Assembly: GCF_013911965.1 (NCBI RefSeq)
Contig: NZ_JACESE010000013.1
Location: 57,566-121,565 of the forward strand
Direction: 5' to 3'
Length of the DNA stretch: 64,000 nt
Source of the DNA: Phenylobacterium sp.
GTDB taxonomy: Bacteria > Pseudomonadota > Alphaproteobacteria > Caulobacterales > Caulobacteraceae
Shown: positions 24,618 to 36,166 of the stretch, in pieces
Numbering within the stretch: the stretch's first letter is position 1
Layout of the letters: each line of letters starts with the position of its first letter
Made by a program: the position numbers and the translations under genes
The notes under the pieces: generated by a model
What the model saw: the letters and a program-made list of their open reading frames with translations, nothing else
Databases searched by the model: none
Told to the model about the DNA's origin: nothing

Positions 24618-27449
24618 ATGCCCCCTCGCCTGAAGCCCACCCGCCTGGAATATGTCGTCGACGGCGTGCGGCTGCGCGCCCAGCTTTCGGCGGCGGCGCT
24701 GGATGCGGCGGGCGATGAGGTGGAGCAGCGGCGCCGGGCGCTGGAGATCCTGAAGCAGGCCCTGTTCCGCGGGCGCATGATCGCCAAGGAGCGGCTGGAG
24801 AACGGCGCCGGCGGCATCGAGACCGCGCGGCTCCTGTCCGGCGTCACCGACGAGGTGGTCACCGCGCTCTACGACTTCACCACCGTCCATATGATCCGGG
24901 CGCGCAATCCCACCGAGGGCGAGCGCCTGTGCCTGATGGCGGTGGGGGGCTATGGGCGCGGGACGCTGGCGCCCTTCTCCGACATCGATCTCCTGTTCAT
25001 TCGCCCCTACAAGCAGACGGCGCACGTGGAGAGCGTGATCGAGTTCATGCTCTACGCCCTGTGGGATCTGGGCTTCAAGGTCGGCCACGCCTCGCGCACC
25101 GTCGACGAGTGCGTGAAGCTGGCCCGCGAGGACTTCACCATCCGCACCTCGATCCTGGAGTCGCGGCGCCTGACCGGCGACGAGGCCCTGGCCGAGGAGC
25201 TGAAGGTCCGCTTCCGCAACGAGGTGGTGCGCGGCACCGGCGCGGAGTTCGTCGCCGCCAAGCTGAAGGAGCGGGACGAGCGTCAGGCGCGCGCCGGCGC
25301 CAGCCGCTACATGGTCGAGCCCAACGTCAAGGAGGGGAAGGGGGGCCTGCGCGACCTCAACACCCTCTTCTGGATCGCCGAATATCTGAACCCGTCCGAG
25401 CGCGTCGACGGCGTGCCGCAGCTGGAGATGTTCGAGGGCCGCGAGATCCGCACCTTCATCCGCGCCTTCGACTTCCTGTGGGCGGTGCGCGCCCATCTGC
25501 ACTTCGCGACCGGGCGGCCGGAGGAGCGGCTGACCTTCGACCTGCAGCCGGAGATCGCCCGCCGCATGGGCTATGGCGACCGGGCCGACAATCCGGCCGT
25601 CGAGCGCTTCATGCGGCGCTACTTCCTGATCGCCAAAGAGGTCGGCGCGCTGACCCGCGTCTTCGCGGCCAAGCTGGAGGCCGAGCGGGTCAAGTCGGCG
25701 CCCAAGGGCATTTCCCGCCTGCTGCCGGGCGGGCGCAAGAAGACGAGCCGCAAGCCGCTGGACGTGCCCGGCTTCCACGAGGAGGGCGGGCGCCTGGACG
25801 TGGAGGGGCCGGAGGTCTTCGAGGCCGATCCGCTGAACCTGCTGCGGCTCTTCCAGATCGCCGACAAACGCGACCTTGATCTGCACCCCGACGCCTTCAC
25901 CGCCGCCACGCGGTCGCTGGCGGTGATCACGTCGAAGGTCCGGCGCGACCCGAAGGCGGCCAAGATCTTCCTCGACACCCTGGCCCAGGGGCGCGATCCG
26001 CAGCGGACGCTGACCCTGATGACCGAGGCCGGCGTGCTCGGCCGCTACATCCCCGAGTTCGGTCGCATCGTCGCCCAGATGCAGTTCAACATGTACCACT
26101 CCTACACGGTGGACGAGCACACCCTGCGGGCGGTGGGGATCATCGCCGACATCGCCGGCGGCCGGCTGGGCGAGGACCATCCGCTGGCCACCTCGCTGAT
26201 GCCGCGCATCGAGGACCGCGAGGTGCTCTATCTCGCCATGCTGCTGCACGACACGGGCAAGGGCGGCGTGGCGGGCGGTCAGGAAAAGGCCGGCGCCCGC
26301 TCGGCCCGCGCCGTCTGCGAGCGGCTGGGCCTGCCGCGGGCCAAGATCGACCTCGTCGCCTGGCTGGTCGAGCATCACCTGGAGATGAGCGACTACGCCC
26401 AGAAGCGCGACATCTCCGATCCGCGCACCGTCGCCGACTTCGTGCGCATGGTGCAGACGCCTCAGCGCCTGCGCCTGCTGCTGGTGCTGACCGTGGCCGA
26501 CATCCGCGCCGTGGGGCCGGGCGTGTGGAACGGCTGGAAGGGCCAGCTCCTGCGCGACCTCTACGCCTCGGCCTCGGCCGTCTTCCGCGGCGGGCGGGCC
26601 AGCGACGCCGTGGTCGTGGTGCGCCAGCGCCAGGCCCTGGCGGCCGCCGAGATCCGCGCCCGGCTGGTGGAGGCCGATCCGGCCGCCGCCGCCTGGGCGG
26701 AGTCCATGGAGGACGCCTATTTCACCGGCTTCGGCCAGGACGAGATCGCCATCCACGCCGCCGTCTCCCAGCGGGCCGAGGCCGAGGGCGCGGCGGCCAT
26801 GGGCTATGTGCGCGAGGACCTGAACGCCGCCGAGATCGTGGTCGCGACGCAGGACCGCCCGCGCCTGTTCGCCGACCTGACCCGCGCCATCACCGTCTCG
26901 GGCGCCAGCGTGCTGGGCGCGCGGGTCTTCACCTCCCGCCAGGGCCGGGCCCTGGACGTCTTCTATGTGCAGGACGTGACCGGCCAGCCCTATGGCCACG
27001 ACAATCCCGCCGCCCTGCCGCGTCTGGCGGACTCGCTGGAGGCCGCCGCCAGGGGCGAACCGCCCAGCGCCGAGCCGCCGCGGACCGCCGACATGGCCCG
27101 CATGGCCGCCTTCGCCATCACGCCCACCGTCCTGATCGACAACGACGCCTCCGAACACGCCACCATCGTCGAGACCACCGGCCGCGACCGGCCGGGCCTG
27201 CTGACCGCGCTGGCCGGCGTGCTGGCCGAGGCGGGCCTCTCCATCGTCTCGGCCCACATCGACTCCTATGGCGAGCGGGCGGTGGACGCCTTCTACGTCA
27301 CCGATTCCGCCGGCTGGAAGGTGACCGAGATCCGGCGGCTGAACGCGCTCAAATCGTCGCTCATGGAGGTCCTCAACGAGGGCGAGGCCGCCGTCCGCCC
27401 CCGCAGCCGCGCCCGCCTCCAGCGCGCCCGGGCGAGCGTCGCGCGATAG
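24618..27449 (+). CDS. glnD: bifunctional uridylyltransferase/uridylyl-removing enzyme
   Basis: 943-residue sensor of glutamine that uridylylates and deuridylylates PII proteins. The nucleotidyltransferase motif GGYGRGTLAPFSDIDLL lies around residues 110-127. The HD domain has MLLHDTGKGGVAGG and VEHHLEMSDYAQKRD (about 540-600). Two C-terminal ACT domains (about 755-835 and 865-935, the second with TGRDRPGLLTALAGVL) bind glutamine. It precedes murJ, with a 140-nt gap containing a repeat hairpin. Confidence 0.96.
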   Translation: MPPRLKPTRLEYVVDGVRLRAQLSAAALDAAGDEVEQRRRALEILKQALFRGRMIAKERLENGAGGIETARLLSGVTDEVVTALYDFTTVHMIRARNPTEGERLCLMAVGGYGRGTLAPFSDIDLLFIRPYKQTAHVESVIEFMLYALWDLGFKVGHASRTVDECVKLAREDFTIRTSILESRRLTGDEALAEELKVRFRNEVVRGTGAEFVAAKLKERDERQARAGASRYMVEPNVKEGKGGLRDLNTLFWIAEYLNPSERVDGVPQLEMFEGREIRTFIRAFDFLWAVRAHLHFATGRPEERLTFDLQPEIARRMGYGDRADNPAVERFMRRYFLIAKEVGALTRVFAAKLEAERVKSAPKGISRLLPGGRKKTSRKPLDVPGFHEEGGRLDVEGPEVFEADPLNLLRLFQIADKRDLDLHPDAFTAATRSLAVITSKVRRDPKAAKIFLDTLAQGRDPQRTLTLMTEAGVLGRYIPEFGRIVAQMQFNMYHSYTVDEHTLRAVGIIADIAGGRLGEDHPLATSLMPRIEDREVLYLAMLLHDTGKGGVAGGQEKAGARSARAVCERLGLPRAKIDLVAWLVEHHLEMSDYAQKRDISDPRTVADFVRMVQTPQRLRLLLVLTVADIRAVGPGVWNGWKGQLLRDLYASASAVFRGGRASDAVVVVRQRQALAAAEIRARLVEADPAAAAWAESMEDAYFTGFGQDEIAIHAAVSQRAEAEGAAAMGYVREDLNAAEIVVATQDRPRLFADLTRAITVSGASVLGARVFTSRQGRALDVFYVQDVTGQPYGHDNPAALPRLADSLEAAARGEPPSAEPPRTADMARMAAFAITPTVLIDNDASEHATIVETTGRDRPGLLTALAGVLAEAGLSIVSAHIDSYGERAVDAFYVTDSAGWKVTEIRRLNALKSSLMEVLNEGEAAVRPRSRARLQRARASVAR

Positions 27450-27476
27450 GGCGAGCATCCCCGCCCGCACCAGGGT

Positions 27477-27507
27477 CCTCATCCTGAGGCGCCGCCGCAG
27501 GATGAGG
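27477..27507. repeat. CCTCATCCTG/CAGGATGAGG hairpin repeat
   Basis: A 10-bp perfect inverted repeat around GAGGCGCCGCC-type spacer sequence. The core TCCTCATCCTGAGG is a very common intergenic palindrome in alphaproteobacteria. It lies between glnD and murJ. Confidence 0.6.
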
Positions 27508-27589
27508 GCGACGGCGGTCGCCGGGAACGAAGACGGTCTCCCCTGCATCCCGCCTTGACCCCCGGCCCGTTCGGCTCCACAGGCCACGC

Positions 27590-29275
27590 GTGAGCACCGA
27601 ACCCCCGACAGAGACGGCGCGCGATACGGCGGCGAGCCAGGCCGGCGCAGCCCCGCAGCCGCCGGCCAAGCGCGCCGGCCTCTTGCGCTCCTCGGTGATC
27701 TTCTCCGCGCTGACCCTCTTCAGCCGGGTGCTGGGCCTGGTGCGGGACCTGGTGGTGACGGCGCGCCTGGGCGCCAGCCTGACCATCGCGGCCGACGCCT
27801 ATTACACCGCCCTCGCCTTCCCCAACCTCTTCCGCCGCATCTTCGCCGAGGGCGCCTTCGCCGCGGCCTTCGTGCCCGACTACGCCAAGCGGCTGGAGGG
27901 CGACGGCGAGGGCGAGGCCGACCGCTTCGCGGCCGACGCCGCCGCGGGGCTCGCCGCCGTCACCGTGGCCCTGACGGTGGTCGCGCAGCTCGCCATGCCC
28001 TGGCTGATGTTCGTCATCAATCCCGGCTATGTGGACGAGCCGGAGAAGTTCCGGCTGTCGGTGATCCTGACCCAGATCACCATGCCCTACCTGCCCTGCA
28101 TGGCGATCGCCGCCCTGTTCTCCGGCATCCTCAATGCGCATGGCCGGTTCATCGTCTCGGGCTTCTACCCGACGATCCTCAACGTCGTGATGCTGGCCAT
28201 CGTCTGGCCGCAGACCGACCCGATCCGGGCCGCCTACGCCGCCTCCATCGGGGTGATCATCGCCGGGATCGGTCAGGCGGCCCTCGTCATCTGGGCGGCG
28301 CGGAAGTCGGGCGCCCGCGTGCGCCTGGTCCGCCCGCGCCTGACGCCGGAGATGAAGGCCCTGACCCGGCGCGCCATCCCCGCGGCCATCGCCAACAGCG
28401 CCACCCAGATCAACATCTTCATCTCCGGCATCCTGGCCTCCCAGGTGGCCGGCGCCCGGGTCTGGCTGAACGTCGCCGACCGTCTCTACCAGCTGCCCAT
28501 GAGCCTGGTGGGCGTGGCCATCGGCGTGGCGCTGCTGCCGCGGCTCGCCCAGTCCCTGCGCCGCGGCGACCACGACGATGCGAAGAGCGCCATGGACCAG
28601 GGGCTGATCTTCGGCCTGGCGCTCAGCCTGCCGGCGGCCGCCGCTCTGATGGCCATGCCGGTCTATCTGATCGACGGCCTGTTCACCCGCGGCGCCTTCG
28701 TGGCCGCCGACGCCGCAGCCACGGGCGCCCTGCTCTTCCACTACGGTTGGGGCACGCCGGCCTTCGTCCTGCAGCGCATCCTGCAGCCGGCCTTCTTCGC
28801 CCGCGAGGACACGAAGACGCCGATGCGCTTCGCCCTGATCTCGGTGGCGATCAATGTGGCGGCCGGCGTCGCCCTGTTCTTCGTCATCGGCGTGCCCGGC
28901 ATCGCCGCGGCCACCAGCCTGGCCGCCTGGATCGCCGTCATCCAGATGCTGGTCGCCCTGTGGCGCAAGGGGGACTACCGCCCCTCGGCCTTCGTGACCT
29001 CGAAGATCCTGCGCGTCGCCCTGGCCAGCGCCGTCATGGGCGCGGCGCTCGCCTTCGCCGCCGCCAACCGCGCCGCCTTCGAAGCGCCCCTGCGGGCGCT
29101 GGACCTGCCGCTGCTGGGCGCCAAGGAGATCGGGGTCGTCGTCCTCTCCCTGGCCGGCCTCCTCCTCTACGGCCTGCTGGTCTTCGTCTTCGGCGGCGTC
29201 ACCCGCGCCGAACTGCGCAGCGCCGTCACCCGCCGCAACGGCGCATCGGCGCCAACCCCGGCGGACGTGGGCTGA
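27590..29275 (+). CDS. murJ: lipid II flippase MurJ
   Basis: 561-residue polytopic membrane protein of the MVF/MOP superfamily, moving lipid II across the inner membrane for peptidoglycan synthesis. After a hydrophilic N terminus come SALTLFSRVLGLVRDLVVTARLG and FPNLFRRIFAEGAFAAAFVP, the conserved family start, and about 14 hydrophobic segments. GTG at 27590 is the start. The gene order glnD-murJ-trpS is one I recall from other Caulobacterales. Confidence 0.95.
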   Translation: MSTEPPTETARDTAASQAGAAPQPPAKRAGLLRSSVIFSALTLFSRVLGLVRDLVVTARLGASLTIAADAYYTALAFPNLFRRIFAEGAFAAAFVPDYAKRLEGDGEGEADRFAADAAAGLAAVTVALTVVAQLAMPWLMFVINPGYVDEPEKFRLSVILTQITMPYLPCMAIAALFSGILNAHGRFIVSGFYPTILNVVMLAIVWPQTDPIRAAYAASIGVIIAGIGQAALVIWAARKSGARVRLVRPRLTPEMKALTRRAIPAAIANSATQINIFISGILASQVAGARVWLNVADRLYQLPMSLVGVAIGVALLPRLAQSLRRGDHDDAKSAMDQGLIFGLALSLPAAAALMAMPVYLIDGLFTRGAFVAADAAATGALLFHYGWGTPAFVLQRILQPAFFAREDTKTPMRFALISVAINVAAGVALFFVIGVPGIAAATSLAAWIAVIQMLVALWRKGDYRPSAFVTSKILRVALASAVMGAALAFAAANRAAFEAPLRALDLPLLGAKEIGVVVLSLAGLLLYGLLVFVFGGVTRAELRSAVTRRNGASAPTPADVG

Positions 29276-29614
29276 CGACGCCGAACGCGTTCGCGGCCGT
29301 CAGGCCGCATGGGTCACACGAAGAGCACGAAGGATCGCAAAGGACACGAAGGCGTGTCGGCTCTTCTTGGTGTCCTTCGCTGACCTTGGTGGCCTTTGTG
29401 TCACATCTGAACGGCGCCTGCGGCGCGCATCGATGCGGCGCTGTGCAAGCCTTGCCAGCGCTCGCCGTGGGGACTATGCGCAGGGCCATGGCTTTTCCGG
29501 CTCGCAGAACCTGGCGATGGCGCCGCGCGTCCTGAGCGCCCCCTGATCCGGTCGGGGCGCGACGCCTCTGCCTGCCTGTCCCATTCCAAGTCGAAGCCTG
29601 ATCCCCAAGATCCC
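29276..29614. other. 338-nt intergenic region between murJ and trpS
   Basis: It holds the long imperfect palindrome at 29313-29404. The remainder (29405-29614) shows no convincing reading frame, RNA gene or promoter to me, apart from a GCGCGCATCGATGCGGCGC-like short inverted repeat near 29425. Confidence 0.6.
29313..29404. repeat. long imperfect palindrome (ACGAAGxxCACGAAGG repeat family)
   Basis: The left arm starts GTCACACGAAGAGCACGAAG and the right arm ends CTTTGTGTCAC. The arms of about 39 nt pair at roughly three quarters of positions, with GGACACGAAG and CTTGGTGTCC well matched. The left arm shares CACGAAGAGCACGA with the terminator after tesB (9603-9616), so it is a dispersed family. 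Confidence 0.7.
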
Positions 29615-30649
<1,035 letters not shown>

Positions 30650-30700
30650 GGCGCGCGCCCCACTTGCCGAACGGCCCGCGCCGCGCCACCGTCCCGCCCC

Positions 30701-31174
30701 ATGAGCCAGCGCAAGTTCCTCGTCATCGCCGACGACACGCCGGAGTTCCAGGCGGCCCTGCGGTTCGCCTGCCGCCGGGCGCGCTCCACCGGCGGCCACG
30801 TGGCCCTGCTGCGCGTCATCGAGCCGGCGGTCTTCGAGCACTGGTCGGGCGTGCGCGAGGAGATCGAGCGCCAGGCGCGGTCCGAGGCCGAGGCCTTCCT
30901 GCAGAAGATGGCCGAGTTCGTCATCGCCGAGACCGGCGCGGCGCCGGAGTTCATCATCAAGAACGCCGAGAGCGCGCGCCAGGCTCTGAGGGGCGTCATC
31001 GCCGACGATCCCGACATCAAGATCCTGGTGCTGGCCGCCGCCGCCCATGGCCGCGGCCCCGGGCCGCTGGTCGCCTCCCTCGCCAAGGAGGGCGTCAAGT
31101 GGGGCGGCCGCAAGCTGCCCGTCACCGTCGTCCCCGGCGACCTGACCGACGAGGAGATCGCCGACCTGGCGTGA
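30701..31174 (+). CDS. universal stress protein (UspA family)
   Basis: 157-residue single-domain Usp fold. FLVIADDTPEFQAALRFACRRA is the N-terminal strand-helix of the family, and KILVLAAAAHGRGPGPLVASL takes the place of the usual ATP-binding G-x2-G-x9-G-S/T loop with a partial match, so nucleotide binding is uncertain. It is probably cotranscribed with trpS. Its role in stress is inferred from the family. Confidence 0.85.
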   Translation: MSQRKFLVIADDTPEFQAALRFACRRARSTGGHVALLRVIEPAVFEHWSGVREEIERQARSEAEAFLQKMAEFVIAETGAAPEFIIKNAESARQALRGVIADDPDIKILVLAAAAHGRGPGPLVASLAKEGVKWGGRKLPVTVVPGDLTDEEIADLA

Positions 31175-31176
31175 GG

Positions 31177-31222
31177 CCCCCTCCGTCGCTCCGCGACAGC
31201 GCCTCCAGCGGCGGAGCCTCTT
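31177..31222. repeat. partial copy of the CCCCCTC palindromic repeat
   Basis: CCCCCTCCGTCGCTCCGCGACAGC closely matches the left part of the repeat at 16933, then diverges into CGCCTCCAGCGGCGGAG. It lies between the Usp and nfuA genes. Confidence 0.5.
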
Positions 31223-31333
31223 CGCATCGGTCGCGCCGCAACCCGGGCCGGAGCGGGGCCGCCCACGCCCCGCCCATACCCGACCATCGCGAGGGGTCTT
31301 GCGCGCTGCGGCTGCGCAGGCCACATCAGGCCC

Positions 31334-31909
31334 ATGTTCATCCAGACCGAAACCACGCCGAACCCCGAGGTGCTGAAGTTCCTGCCCGGCCGCGAGGTCG
31401 CCGGCGAGGGATCGCACGACTTCCGCACGATGGAGGAGGCCCAGGCCTCGCCCCTGGCGGCCGACCTCTTCGACATCGAGGGCGTGGAGCGGGTCTTCTT
31501 CGGTCCGGACTTCGTGACCGTCGGCAAGGGGCCGCACCACGCCTGGCCGCACCTGAAGGCGCCGGTCCTGGCCGCCATCATGGACCACTTCACCTCGGGC
31601 CGCCCTCTCTTCACCGGCGAGGCCGCCGCGGCGGGGCAGGACGAGGCCGAGCCCGTCTATGAGGGCGAGGTCGCCCAGATCGTCACCGAGATCAAGGAAC
31701 TGCTGGACAGCCGCATCCGCCCGGCGGTGGCCCAGGACGGCGGCGACATCGTCTTCTCCCGCTTCGAGGCCGACACCGGCGTCGTCTGGCTGCACATGAA
31801 GGGCGCCTGCGCCGGCTGCCCCTCCTCCACCGCCACGCTGAAGGCCGGGGTCGAGAACATGCTCAAGCACTACGTCCCGGAAGTGACCCGGGTCGAACAG
31901 ACGCTCTGA
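31334..31909 (+). CDS. nfuA: NfuA/NifU-type Fe-S cluster carrier
   Basis: 191-residue iron-sulfur carrier. The N-terminal Nfu_N domain (MFIQTETTPNPEVLKFLPG, about 1-90) is joined by an acidic Ala/Glu linker to the NifU C-terminal domain (about 110-185), whose CAGC pair near 159-162 binds a 4Fe-4S cluster shared across a dimer. No isc or suf genes are in the window. It precedes the tsaB-rimI-fur cluster. Confidence 0.93.
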   Translation: MFIQTETTPNPEVLKFLPGREVAGEGSHDFRTMEEAQASPLAADLFDIEGVERVFFGPDFVTVGKGPHHAWPHLKAPVLAAIMDHFTSGRPLFTGEAAAAGQDEAEPVYEGEVAQIVTEIKELLDSRIRPAVAQDGGDIVFSRFEADTGVVWLHMKGACAGCPSSTATLKAGVENMLKHYVPEVTRVEQTL

Positions 31910-31918
31910 GCGCCCCAG

Positions 31919-32128
31919 CTAGCGCCGCGTCAGGATCGCCGAGGCGAGCGGCCGGCGCCGCGCCACATTGGTCGCCGACCAGACGAGCACGGAGGTCGAG
32001 AGCAGGATGCCCGACACCAGGCCGCCGACGGCGAGGAGGCCCGCCGGCGACATGCTCACCCTGGCCATGAACCTGGCCCGGCCGGCGCGAAAGCTGACTG
32101 TGGCGGTGTTCGGCTTCGGCGCGTCCAT
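31919..32128 (-). CDS. small single-pass membrane protein
   Basis: 69-residue protein from an ATG at 32128 with a very strong GAGAGGAGAG ribosome site. A basic N-terminal half (FRAGRARFMARVSM) is followed by one hydrophobic helix (LLAVGGLVSGILLSTSVLVWSA) and a basic tail. The family is not recognised. A much longer in-frame extension to 32980 is antisense to tsaB and is rejected. It is divergent from tsaB and ends 10 nt from the nfuA stop. Confidence 0.65.
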   Translation of the reverse strand: MDAPKPNTATVSFRAGRARFMARVSMSPAGLLAVGGLVSGILLSTSVLVWSATNVARRRPLASAILTRR

Positions 32129-32239
32129 GGCTCTCTCCTCTCGCGTGGCACAGCCAACTCGCCGGAGGCCGGGCCGTTCCGCTCCGGCCCCCGCTCCGAG
32201 CTTTCCAACCCGCGGCTGGGCTGCTAGCGCCCGCCTCAC

Positions 32240-32896
32240 ATGATCGTCCTTGGAATCGACACCTGCCTGGAGGCCTGCTCGGCCGCCGTCCTCGACGGCG
32301 GCGTGGTGCGGGCTGCGCAGAGCCTGCCCATGGCCCGGGGGCACCAGGAGGCGCTGGCGCCGCTGGTGGCGCGGGTCGCCGCCGAGGCCGGGCTCGGCTT
32401 CGCCGATCTGGACCGTATCGGCGTGACCGTGGGGCCGGGCTCCTTCACCGGCCTGCGGGTCGGCCTCGCCTTCGCCAAGGGCCTCGGCGCGGCGCTCGGG
32501 CGGCCGGTGGCCGGCGTCGGCGCGCTCGCCGCCCTGGCCGAGCCGCACCCGGGTCTCGTCTTCTCCGTCATCGATGCGCGACGCGAGCAGGTCTATCTCC
32601 AGGCCTTCTCCGACGGCCGGCCGCTGATGGCTCCCGACGCCCTGGACCTTGCCACCGCCGCGGCGCGCGTCGCCGAGCTGTCGGGCGGCGGCGCAGCCAC
32701 CCTGACCGGATCGGGCGCGGCCCTGCTGGCCGACCTGCTGTTCGAGGCGAAGATCGACCCGGCGACGGCCTGCGACCCGGCGGCCGTCGCGCGGCTCGCC
32801 CGCCAGGCGCCGGCGGGCGCGTCGCCACGTCCGCTCTATCTGCGTGCGCCGGACGCCCGCCTGCCGGGCGGACGGCCCGGCCCGGAGGCGGCGTGA
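32240..32896 (+). CDS. tsaB: tRNA t6A biosynthesis protein TsaB
   Basis: 218-residue ASKHA-fold partner of TsaD in making N6-threonylcarbamoyladenosine at A37 of ANN-decoding tRNAs. VLGIDTCLEACSAAV, the GVTVGPGSFTGLRVGLAFAKGL signature and VIDARREQVY are present. The C-terminal end is short. It is coupled to rimI by GTGA, as in many bacteria. TsaD is encoded separately at 56326. Confidence 0.94.
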   Translation: MIVLGIDTCLEACSAAVLDGGVVRAAQSLPMARGHQEALAPLVARVAAEAGLGFADLDRIGVTVGPGSFTGLRVGLAFAKGLGAALGRPVAGVGALAALAEPHPGLVFSVIDARREQVYLQAFSDGRPLMAPDALDLATAAARVAELSGGGAATLTGSGAALLADLLFEAKIDPATACDPAAVARLARQAPAGASPRPLYLRAPDARLPGGRPGPEAA

Positions 32897-33348
32897 AGCT
32901 CGCCCCCGTCGGGGCCGAGGCGGCCGAAACCCTGGCCGCCCTCCACGCACAGGCCTTCGACCCGTCCTGGCCCGCCGCACAGATGGCGAGCCTTGCGCAG
33001 GGCGCGGGAACCATCGCCCTCCTCGCCGAGGACGAGTCCGGCCCCGTCGGCATGATCCTCTGCCGGGCCCTGTTCGAGGCGGCGGAGATCCTGACCCTGG
33101 CGGTCGCGCCCGCCGCGCGGCGACGGGGGATCGGCGCGGCGCTGGTCCGGGCCGCCGCGGGCCTCGCCGCCCAGGGCGGCGCCGACAATCTCTTTCTCGA
33201 GGTGGCGCAGGACAATCCGGCCGCCCAGGCCCTCTACCGGTCGCTGGGTTTCGCCGAAGCCGGCCGCCGCGCCGGCTACTACGCCCGCGCCGAGAGGCGG
33301 ATCGACGCCCTGGTCATGCGGCTCGATCTTAACACCCGCAAGGCTTAG
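32893..33348 (+). CDS. rimI: ribosomal protein S18-alanine N-acetyltransferase RimI
   Basis: 151-residue GNAT acetyltransferase. The acetyl-CoA loop is APAARRRGIGAALV, followed by LEVAQDNPAAQALYRSLGF and RAGYY with the catalytic-type Tyr. The GTG start overlaps the tsaB stop. The name rests on the tsaB neighbour and length; the real substrate could differ from S18. Confidence 0.88.
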   Translation: MKLAPVGAEAAETLAALHAQAFDPSWPAAQMASLAQGAGTIALLAEDESGPVGMILCRALFEAAEILTLAVAPAARRRGIGAALVRAAAGLAAQGGADNLFLEVAQDNPAAQALYRSLGFAEAGRRAGYYARAERRIDALVMRLDLNTRKA

Positions 33349-33362
33349 ACATATTCTTGCGG
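33336..33362. repeat. inverted repeat CCGCAAG-N13-CTTGCGG before fur
   Basis: Perfect 7-bp arms at 33336-33342 and 33356-33362 flank an AT-richer spacer that contains the rimI stop and a possible -10 (GACATATTC). It lies 21 nt before the fur GTG. It could be a regulatory site or a short terminator for rimI; neither is shown. Confidence 0.4.
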
Positions 33363-33383
33363 ACGAACCATCAGGAGGACCGC

Positions 33384-33791
33384 GTGGACCGGATCGAAAA
33401 TCTCTGCATCGAAAAGGGCATGCGCATGACCGAGCAGCGGCGGGTGATCGCCCGCGTGCTGTCGGCCGCCACGGACCATCCCGATGTGGAGGAGCTCTAT
33501 CGGCGCGCCCACGAGGTGGACCCGCATATCTCGATCGCCACGGTCTACCGCACGGTGCGCCTGTTCGAGGAGGCCGGCATCATCGCCCGGCACGACTTCC
33601 GCGACGGCCGCTCCCGCTACGAGGAGGCCACCGACGTCCACCACGACCACCTGATCGACATGAAGACCGGCAAGGTGGTGGAGTTCGTCGACGAGGAGAT
33701 CGAGGCCCTGCAGGAGGCCATCGCCCGCAAGCTCGGCTACAAGCTGGTGGACCACCGGCTCGAGCTCTACGGCATGCCGATCGAAGACTAG
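33384..33791 (+). CDS. fur: ferric uptake regulator Fur
   Basis: 135-residue metal-dependent repressor. A winged-helix DNA-binding half (KGMRMTEQRRVIARVL, ISIATVYRTVRLFEEAGII) precedes the dimer domain with metal ligands in HHDHLID and the EIEALQEAIARKLGYKLVDHRLELYG end. No structural CxxC zinc pairs are present, as usual for alphaproteobacterial Fur/Mur. GTG at 33384 has AGGAGG 6 nt upstream; an in-frame TTG at 33357 is less likely. Fur and the Mn-responsive Mur cannot be told apart by eye. Confidence 0.92.
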   Translation: MDRIENLCIEKGMRMTEQRRVIARVLSAATDHPDVEELYRRAHEVDPHISIATVYRTVRLFEEAGIIARHDFRDGRSRYEEATDVHHDHLIDMKTGKVVEFVDEEIEALQEAIARKLGYKLVDHRLELYGMPIED

Positions 33792-33842
33792 CGCGCGCGC
33801 CCGGCGCTTGAATGCGGCCTCGCGCGACCCCATAAGGCGGAA

Positions 33843-35212
<1,370 letters not shown>

Positions 35213-35216
<4 letters not shown>

Positions 35217-36166
35217 GCCGCGCCCCTGAATTCATCGTCCTGACCGACGACGCCGTCCGGGCCGTCGGCGGGACCAACAGCCGCCACGCCGCCCTGATCG
35301 AGGACGCCTTCGGGGTGCTTCTCGAGACCCCCGGCGGCGGCGTCCAGCTCAGCGGCGACGCCAAGTCGCGCGCCGCCGCCAAGCGCGCCATCCAGTCGCT
35401 GGCCAGCCGCGCCGACCAGGGCCTGGAGATCACCGAGGCCGACGTGCGCGTGGCCATCGGCCAGGCGCGCACCGGCGCGGGAACCGCCCCCGGCGGCCTG
35501 CCGGTCGGCCGGCGCGGCCAGGTGGCCCCCAAGACGCCGGCCCAGGCCCGCTATCTGAAGGCCCTGGCCGACCACCCGCTGGTCTTCGGCCTGGGCCCCG
35601 CCGGCACCGGCAAGACCTTCCTGGCCGTGGCCCATGGCGCGGGCATGCTGCTGCGCGGCGAGGTCGACCGCCTGATCGTCAGCCGCCCGGCCGTCGAGGC
35701 CGGCGAACGGCTCGGCTTCCTGCCCGGCGACATGAACGAGAAGGTCGATCCGTACATGGCGCCGGTCTGGGAGGCGCTCACCGACATCATGGGCGTCGAC
35801 CAGTTCCGCCGGCGGCGCGAGAAGGGCGAGATCGAGCTGGCGCCCATCGCCTTCATGCGGGGCCGCACGCTGGCCCACGCCTATGTCATCGTCGACGAGG
35901 CGCAGAACGCCACGCGGCTGCAGATGAAGATGGTCCTGACCCGCCTGGGCGAGGGCGCGCGCATGGCCGTCACCGGCGACCCCACCCAGGTCGACCTCCT
36001 CAACGCCCGCGACTCCGGCCTGGCCCACGCGGTCTCCATCCTCGACGGCGTGGAGGGCGTGGCGGTGTCGCGCTTCTCGGCCGAGGACGTGGTGCGCCAC
36101 CCGCTGGTGGAGCGCATCGTCCGCGCCTACGAGTCCGACGCGGCCCAGAACGGCGGCCCGTCGTGA
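35213..36166 (+). CDS. ybeZ: PhoH-family ATPase (YbeZ)
   Basis: 317-residue PhoH-like protein. An N-terminal KH-like segment (about 10-80) precedes the NTPase domain with Walker [12 protein letters not shown] near 125 and Walker [10 protein letters not shown] near 225. It is thought to aid YbeY in RNA metabolism, consistent with the coupled ybeY. The start is a TTG at 35213 that overlaps the miaB TGA; no ATG lies at a sensible position before the conserved region. Confidence 0.93.

Noticed and set aside
24579-27587. 1002-codon minus-strand open frame opposite glnD
   Set aside because: His/Gly/Gln-rich translation with no domain; it is the antisense shadow of glnD in GC-rich DNA.
31919-32980. 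353-codon minus-strand protein opposite tsaB
   Set aside because: Only the last 69 codons, from the ATG with a strong ribosome site, look coding; the rest is antisense to tsaB.
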